Origin: Amyelois transitella
Lineage: Eukaryota; Arthropoda; Insecta; Lepidoptera; Pyralidae
Length of the DNA stretch: 64,000 nucleotides
Direction: 5' to 3'
NCBI RefSeq assembly: GCF_032362555.1
Contig: NC_083511.1
Span: forward strand, 5,704,001 to 5,768,000
Position numbers and translations under genes: made by a program. This document shows positions 58,601 to 64,000 of the stretch, in pieces. Under the pieces are notes generated by a model. It was not told where the DNA came from. It saw only the letters and a program-made list of their open reading frames with translations, and searched no databases. Within the stretch, counting starts at the first letter, position 1. Each line of letters opens with the position of its first letter.

Positions 58601-59560
58601 CAGAAATGGGGATGATAGGCGCTCCCTCTGCCACTGTGCCCTGTACGAACTTGACAATTTGCTCGTGCTGTTCCTTAGCCTGGCCCTCCTTGACCAAGTC
58701 GATCTTGTTTTGGAGGATAACTATGTGTTTTAGCTTCATGATCTCGATGGCGGCCAAATGCTCGCTTGTCTGAGGTTGCGGGCACGATTCATTTCCTGCC
58801 ATTTAATTATTGGATGAGATGTAGGTATAGAAGGGCGCCCGCTGGTCTAACGGCTAAAGAGCCCTACTAAAAAGCCTGATGAACATGTTCAAATTCTCCT
58901 ATGTACCAATGACTCTTTTCTGTGTGATCACTTAACTGATGCTCTTACCGTGAAACAAACATCGCGAGGAAATCTGCAAATTCTGGCAACTGGGTGTAAA
59001 ACCATAATGCAATATGGGATAGGTTCCCCCTGCAAGAAGTCCCAACTGGTCGCCTCGTATAAAAACCCGCAGGGTCGTGGTACGGGCGTACCTCTTTCCC
59101 CAAAGCAGTGGCGGCGCAAGCTTAGCCTGAACTGGGTGTGGCAAGGTACCTTTTGACGCTTTCTGATGGTATAATGAGGAGTCAGGTTGGTTTATTATAA
59201 ATATAATTAAAATTATAAATAACTTTAGTTTACATTTTTTTTAAACCTTGTTGGCGTGTTTATCTAGATCAAAAAATTTGCACCGCGCGGCCGTGGTCAG
59301 GTCTGTGTTAAAAATAATCTTACCAGCAATGAGCAACAACGCGGCGTCCATGACAGCAGCTCCGTTCAACATGGTGGCCATGAGAATGTCGTGCCCGGGG
59401 CAGTCCACGAAGCTCACGTGCCTCACGAGCTGGAAGCGGCCGGTGCACGAGGGTCGCAGGCAAGGGAAACTGTCGTCTTTGGACGAACCGCCTGATATGT
59501 AACTTGTAGGCCGGGGACATTTTGGGCTGTCGCATTTGTAGATTTTCGCGTTCGCGTAAC
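55691..59560 (-). CDS. eIF2gamma: eIF2 subunit gamma, 3' exons (5' exons beyond window)
   Basis: Seven exons on the minus strand: 59324-59560, 58578-58795, 58196-58381, 57530-57712, 57167-57304, 56622-56770, 55691-55748. They encode the C-terminal ~390 residues. The GTPase subunit of eIF2 delivers initiator Met-tRNA to the 40S subunit. Visible are the zinc-knuckle cysteines ([17 protein letters not shown]), the G3 motif DCPGH, G4 NKID, and domains II and III with [17 protein letters not shown] and [18 protein letters not shown]. The end is [10 protein letters not shown]. The first exon here starts at GYANAKIYK, exactly after the point where the P-loop and switch I part should end. No exon for that part lies in the 3 kb upstream or before the window edge, so it must be beyond 64000. 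The large Su(var)3-9 exon lies in that gap. Confidence 0.96.
58041..58145 (-). pseudogene. Decayed tandem copy of an eIF2-gamma exon
   Basis: This intronic segment aligns with the middle of the exon at 58196-58381, about 160 bp away and in the same orientation. Shared blocks include CCAACA, AGCACGCC, AGGATGGAG and TTCACGTCGAA on the plus strand. Identity looks like roughly three quarters. Translated on the minus strand it starts RSFDVKK and then loses frame, with stops soon after, and it has no clear splice sites. It is a duplicated exon that decayed, not a usable alternative exon. Confidence 0.75.
58830..59150 (+). mobile_element. tRNA-headed SINE (family B) in an eIF2-gamma intron
   Basis: The head GGGCGCCCGCTGGTCTAACG is A-box-like. 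The body shares TACCAATGACT, AACTGATGCT, ATAGGTTCCCC and a GCAA-rich block with the copy at 15337-15720. The middle CCTCGTATAAAAACC is absent from the other copy. It is antisense to eIF2-gamma. Confidence 0.6.
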
Positions 59561-60788
59561 CTTGAAGTCAAATTACGTATGGATATCATACCCATCAATA
59601 ATATAAAAAACATATTCATAAATTTATATCGTCAATGGCATCAAACAATATACATATGTATATTGGTCAAAATTGATGCAACGTTCAAAACGAGTTTTTG
59701 TTTGATTCAGATAACTCAATGTGGAAGGAATAGAAAACGTTGAAGGAGACTTATATCAAGATGGTCCAAAAAGTCTTAAAAGGACATCGGGGGCACGGGA
59801 CGGTAAGCGATCCATTCCCTGCACGCTAACATAGACACAGAGGTCATTGATAGTGTAATACCCTTTTCTCTCATGCCTGTCTATAAGTCTGCCCACGCCC
59901 GATGACCTATTCATTGATTTCCACGCAGCCAGGGAGTGTTTTTTAAAGTAATAAGGTATTTTTAATTTTGAAAGATAACATATTTCAGGCATTCTAAGAA
60001 AAGTCCTTAATATTTGTACTTGGCATTAGTTAAAGAGATAAAGAAAAGATGGAATAATAAAAACATTTTGCATGCCTTATGTTTTATTTACCTTAACCAT
60101 TCCAAAATAAGTCCTACCTCACTTATCTAGTGTGATTCCATATGCATTCCAATATCAATTAAAAATATTAATTTTCGTACCAAGCGAAGCCATTTTGAGA
60201 CTTCAAAGAAACTGATACTATAAAATTTTTTTGTTGGCAAATTACATTTAATTACATTTTTACGACCAATAGTGTTAAATAATACCTATGTATTAAGTAT
60301 AACAATTAAGGCACAAGTAAGAGCACCCTTTTATATTAAAAATGTAGAATTGTATTGCTATATTACTTCAATAACGTTAGGGACATCATTAAGTAATTCT
60401 TGTTCAATATTTTTTGTTGTAATAAAAATTAAATAGTAAGTATAACCAGTACATTCAAATAATTAGAATTGTTAGCTGCTTTTTTGAATAAAAAATATAA
60501 TGCTGGTATAAAACAGACTTTTGAAACTTAATTTTATTTTGAAGCTAAAATGCACCTCATATAATTATATCCAAGCTCAAAACAGAAAATGATAATGCTT
60601 AAATAATTTTGAGTCTCCGTACTATTAGTAACTCACAATTTATTGGTTCAGATCTTTAACAAATAGGGGAAAAATAATAAAAAAAGCTTCCATAAAAATA
60701 TATAGTTATGTTGTGAAAATATATAACATCAAAAAACCTTTTACATTAAAATTTGAAGTATTTCTTCACTAATGAAAATATTATGTAA

Positions 60789-61046
60789 CTAGCTGTGCCC
60801 GTGACTTCGTCCGCGTGGAATATTTATTTTGGGCACCATTGAGCCCTCAATAATTTGCCCCGTTTTTTTTAACATTTTCCATTATTTCTTCGCTCCTAAT
60901 AGTTGCAGCGTGATGTTATATAGCCTTAAGCCTTTCTCGATAAATGGTCTATTCAACACAAAAATAATTTTTAAATTTCAACCAGTAGTTCCTGAGATAA
61001 GCGCTTCAAACAAACAAACTCTTCAGCTTTATAATATAAGTATAGA
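60789..61046 (-). mobile_element. Small non-autonomous Helitron, sister of 10780-11036
   Basis: On the minus strand it begins TCTATACTTATATTATAAAG after an A and ends GGGCACAGCTAG before a T. Length is 258 bp against 257 bp for the other copy. Shared interior blocks include TATCGAGAAAGGC-type sequence and CAACTATTAGGAGCGAA. Confidence 0.75.
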
Positions 61047-61264
61047 TAAAATCTTAACACCTATAAACAACATATTATTTCCTACAATAAGATACCTACA
61101 TAATTACATATTATTAATTATTAAAGGGCCTACTAGAAGAAAATTTCTTTAGAAATAAGTAGTGCTCTAGTAAAGATTTTCTTTAGTTTAGATCAAAGAA
61201 AATCTTAGAACTTAGGTTCTAGTTGTACATTTTTCCTTGATGTACATAACTAAAATAAATAATT

Positions 61265-62160
61265 CTGATCACACCGTTTTCTCAGACCGTTAGGCAGAGA
61301 GTGCATCTTTCCGCTTGCCGCTGTAATGCAATCACGTCGCGTATGGGTACTCTTGACCTGACTTTTTACTTGAACATTCCGATTTGATCAAGATACATTC
61401 ATCCAGTTAAGCCTTTAATATCCTAAATTCCATTTACACTACTTTTGCATGTGCTTTCCTTAACCTGCTTTAGAGTGTGAAGGGGGATTTAATAATAATG
61501 GGGAGTAACTTATTCATTAACATTAATGATGAATAAGTTACTCCCCAAATGTCTTTTGTATGCTGAAAATCAGATTTTACCTTTAAGGACTTACAGGAGA
61601 TAGTAATCTGTAGTTGAAGACGAAAGGAATGAAATTGAATGTAGGTAAAACAAAAACATTGGCCTTTGAAAAGATGGAAAAATTACAGTGAGCACAGATT
61701 ATCTTCATTGGAGAGGCAAGGGTGAAGCAGGGATCGTGGCAAGTGGGAATCCCACTGAGAAAGAAATGTAACCTACTTTAATTTAGCTTGTTTCCCCATG
61801 ACCAAGCCATTTAAGCATAACCTTTTCTTTTCCTTGACATCTTCTTCCACATCACAGCATTCCCTTATAACATCTTTATCCTGACTCCTACACCTGTCAC
61901 ACCCCTTAACAGTTTTATTTCCCCTGCATTTATTTTTTTTATGCTTCTTGTGTCAAACCCAAATTTCACTCTCATTCATTAGGGTTCAGACCAACATTCA
62001 CTGCTGGAGTAGTCTTTTTGAATAACTTCCGACTGCTCATAAAAGAAAGGCATGCAGGCAGGCTGTCATTCATTATGTCATCCACATTCACTGTCATTTC
62101 AATATACCTAACTACCACACTTTCTGTTTGCTGTTACAATGATAGTAGAATTATTTTAGG
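61265..62160 (-). mobile_element. Decayed RTE-like LINE remnant
   Basis: Blocks matching the 40538-41377 LINE occur in the same order on the minus strand: the ACTCTTGACCTGAC region, ACATCACAGCATTCCCTTAT, the CCACTTATG-type region and CGACTGCTCATAA. Several gaps and many substitutions separate them. It is clearly older than the 40538 copy. Confidence 0.55.
61500..61546. repeat. Perfect 18-bp inverted repeat
   Basis: GGGGAGTAACTTATTCAT at 61500-61517 is exactly complementary to 61529-61546 around an 11-nt loop. It interrupts the decayed LINE in the eIF2-gamma intron. Confidence 0.8.
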
Positions 62161-62514
62161 TAGAGAGATATTTGAGAAAGATAAGATAGATATACAATTT
62201 TTCACTTGTTCCACTTATTGTCCTTCAATAAAAAAAATAAAAAAAAATCTTAGAAGTTCAAAATTAAAAAAACTTCTTAGTATCTTTCTCGAAAATTAGT
62301 TTGTTTCTCTATAAGTGAATACATGTATTCTTTTAAGAAATAAATTCTTAAAACCTAACTTTTTATTGTAGAATTGTAGTCAAGTTCTAACATATGTTAT
62401 GTAGGAAACCATGCCGGGATAACCGGTCAAAAAAACCTTCGATAGAGTTAGGCGAATATATGCTGAAGTAGAAGATGTAGAAAAGCATTATATTCTGATT
62501 CACTGTGAGTACAT

Positions 62515-64000
62515 TTAGAACAAATATTTCCTGCACTTTGCTGCTCCACACTTGCATTCTGTTCTATTTCTCAGCATAGCTATATTTTGCTGTTGTATTT
62601 CAAATCGTGATTTTACAGGTGAAGTTGGAGAAGCCGCCATGCCTCCTTCTGAGCCATTGGGAACTCTTGAACTCTCATCATCAGCACTGCTCTCTTGGCT
62701 TGACATTGGAATAGATGATGATGTTTCAATGTCATCGCTTTCAGAAGATTTTTGTAAATAATCAAAACATATTTCTTCACCTGGTTCAATGTCACGCGTT
62801 GCAAACAAAGCCAGCATTGGAAGATTAGGATCTAAGCAGTCTGCCCAAACTGCCCATACACCAAGATTAGGGTCACAGGAGTGGTTTATAAAATGGGATA
62901 CATTACCCATGTGGGCAGCATCAACTACATACGGGTTCTCAACAGAATTAAAATCAAGATCGAAGAGGTAAGTTAAACCTTGGGCATCATATTCTCTGCC
63001 CCGTTTTTCAGCTTCCTCAAAAGTAATTACTTCTCCAACATATTGGCATAAAAATTGCCCCTGTTTTATAGGTTGGTCAGTTCTCACCCCCCAACCACAA
63101 CCATTTGATGTGCGAAAGATGCTCAATTTGATATTTCTTCCTCCTTGTACAACTCTGTTATTGCAATCATTTGAGCATTTACATGCTTTATTACATTCAT
63201 ATATTGGTGTGCCAGAAGCAACCCGTAATCTTTTCTTTGCATTGTATGCAAATAAACCACCTTGGTTACCACAACAAGTTTTTGATCGACAATTGCAAGC
63301 TGTGCATTCACAGCCAATAGGGGGTTCATCTGGTATTGTAATACCTACACCAGGTATGGAAGAATTTATATAGGTAAAGTTTTCTGGAGGTCCTGCTAAG
63401 TCAGCATCATTAATGACAGTCAGTTTTTGGCTTTTGTCAACTTGATTCAAATGATCTTGCCACTGTTTTAAGACCATCAACTGACGACACCTTTTCCTTG
63501 TTAAAATATACATCTGCAATATATTCCTAGCATCCTGCACTAGATCCACAGCATACAACTCATCTTCTTCAGCAAGAAAAAGCATAGACAACAATTTTAT
63601 CAAAAGCAAAGATTTTAATTTAGATATATCAGATTCCTCAACTTCATTCAATCTTTCGATTAAAGATTCTTCACTTAGGAGACATCCGAAGGAAATTTCT
63701 TCTTTTAGTTTTTCAATTTTTTCACAGTACTTAAACTCTTGGTCCACTAAAAATGCTTCTAACACTGCAGGGCAGTTATGAAGGTGCTCAGTAGGTTCCC
63801 AGGTGTTTTCACTTTCAGGATAACCTTTCCATTTTACAAAAAATAATTCCTCTCCCAATTTATATTGAAATTTGACAATTCTTTCAATAATAAACTCCTC
63901 AGATTTTGTTTGCTTTTTACTTTTTTTCAATTTCTTTGCAGCAGGCATCTCACTTTCATCTTCAGAATCCAATGTTAAATTTCGCTTCTTTGATTTTCTA
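62515..64000 (-). CDS. Su(var)3-9: Su(var)3-9 H3K9 methyltransferase, 5' end beyond window
   Basis: One large minus-strand exon of at least 494 codons, open to the window edge. It begins with a basic, Lys-rich leader (KKLKKSKKQTK), then a chromodomain (FIIERIVKFQYKLGEELFFV, KWKGYPESENTWEP) that reads methylated H3K9. A helical linker follows. The pre-SET cysteine cluster (CECTACNCRSKTCC, ECNKACKCSNDCNN) precedes the SET domain with GWGVRTDQPIKQG, the catalytic NHSCDPNL and GEEICFDY, and a post-SET CKCGAAKCRKYLF. All zinc and cofactor motifs look intact. It writes H3K9 methylation for HP1-bound heterochromatin. A Ser-rich insert lies between SET and post-SET. No in-frame ATG precedes the chromodomain leader in the window except MPAAKK (within the leader), and upstream codons (RKSKKRNLT) stay open, so the N-terminus is spliced from exons beyond 64000, presumably those of eIF2-gamma. 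Confidence 0.95.
   Translation of the reverse strand, partial: RKSKKRNLTLDSEDESEMPAAKKLKKSKKQTKSEEFIIERIVKFQYKLGEELFFVKWKGYPESENTWEPTEHLHNCPAVLEAFLVDQEFKYCEKIEKLKEEISFGCLLSEESLIERLNEVEESDISKLKSLLLIKLLSMLFLAEEDELYAVDLVQDARNILQMYILTRKRCRQLMVLKQWQDHLNQVDKSQKLTVINDADLAGPPENFTYINSSIPGVGITIPDEPPIGCECTACNCRSKTCCGNQGGLFAYNAKKRLRVASGTPIYECNKACKCSNDCNNRVVQGGRNIKLSIFRTSNGCGWGVRTDQPIKQGQFLCQYVGEVITFEEAEKRGREYDAQGLTYLFDLDFNSVENPYVVDAAHMGNVSHFINHSCDPNLGVWAVWADCLDPNLPMLALFATRDIEPGEEICFDYLQKSSESDDIETSSSIPMSSQESSADDESSRVPNGSEGGMAASPTSPVKSRFEIQQQNIAMLRNRTECKCGAAKCRKYLF

Larger units (their letters stand above)
59561..62514 (-). other. Intron of eIF2-gamma between its 3' exons and Su(var)3-9
   Basis: This 2.95-kb stretch holds no eIF2-gamma exon. 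It contains an unrecognised 78-codon frame near 59756-59992, a small Helitron (60789-61046), a decayed RTE-like LINE (about 61265-62160) and a perfect hairpin (61500-61546). The minus-strand AATAAA at 62362-62367 is the likely poly(A) signal of Su(var)3-9, about 150 nt after its stop. Confidence 0.6.

Noticed and set aside
59756-59992. 78-codon minus-strand frame in the eIF2-gamma intron
   Set aside because: It lacks the expected eIF2-gamma 5' motifs (GHVAHGKST, NITIKL) and no other family is recognisable.
1-64000. CRISPR arrays, operons or prokaryotic signals
   Set aside because: None seen; genes are intron-bearing eukaryotic genes with no regularly spaced direct repeats.

Overview
The window is nuclear DNA from an insect, almost certainly a moth or butterfly (Lepidoptera). 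The genes are animal-type, split by short GT-AG introns, AT-rich between exons, and surrounded by repeat types common in Lepidoptera: Helitrons ending in CTAG, tRNA-headed SINEs, RTE-like LINE tails ending in ATGT repeats, hAT and mariner elements. No species can be named from sequence alone. Gene models below were built by joining reading frames at visible splice sites with matching phase. Gene names come from recalled family sequences, not from a search.

Layout, left to right. 1-3200: repeats, a possible terminal exon and a THAP-domain scrap. 3227-7336 (+): a BTB-BACK-Kelch protein of the KLHL1/4/5 group, 10 exons. 7.3-11.4 kb: 3' UTR or intergenic DNA and a small Helitron. 11406-15077 (+): CCT8, chaperonin subunit theta. 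17423-17781 (+): MYCBP. 18.4-19.3 kb: a Helitron with a helicase scrap. 19694-21649 (-): ATP synthase subunit O (OSCP). 21989-22869: a hAT element with perfect 8-bp target duplications. 23094-24095 (+): NUDT18, single exon. 26682-29504 (-): a spermine/polyamine oxidase. 30351-35093 (+): CREBRF/REPTOR bZIP factor. 35-40 kb: gene-poor.

40252-48629 is a nest of mobile elements. An old hAT transposon with 8-bp target duplications holds a 5'-truncated RTE-like LINE and a very young Ty3/gypsy LTR element (42412-48305) whose two 394-bp LTRs read identical. To its right lie PSMG1 (49074-50053, -) and CUL5 (50469-53443, +), head to head. A pogo/mariner-like element sits at 54196-55364.

The right end carries the most striking arrangement. 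The 3' exons of eIF2-gamma (55691-59560, -) are followed upstream on the same strand by the large exon of the histone H3K9 methyltransferase Su(var)3-9 (62515 to beyond 64000, -). No exon encoding the eIF2-gamma start and P-loop lies between them, and the Su(var)3-9 frame is still open at the window edge. This matches the known insect gene fusion in which both proteins share 5' exons and differ by alternative splicing. Inside eIF2-gamma there is also a decayed tandem copy of part of one exon.

The host genes are housekeeping or regulatory: protein folding (CCT8), proteasome assembly (PSMG1), ubiquitin ligation (CUL5), translation initiation (eIF2-gamma), respiration (ATPsynO), nucleotide sanitation (NUDT18), polyamine catabolism, TOR-linked transcription (REPTOR) and heterochromatin (Su(var)3-9). 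Three pairs are divergent: ATPsynO/NUDT18, polyamine oxidase/REPTOR and PSMG1/CUL5. I found no operon-like system, CRISPR array or canonical tRNA/rRNA gene.
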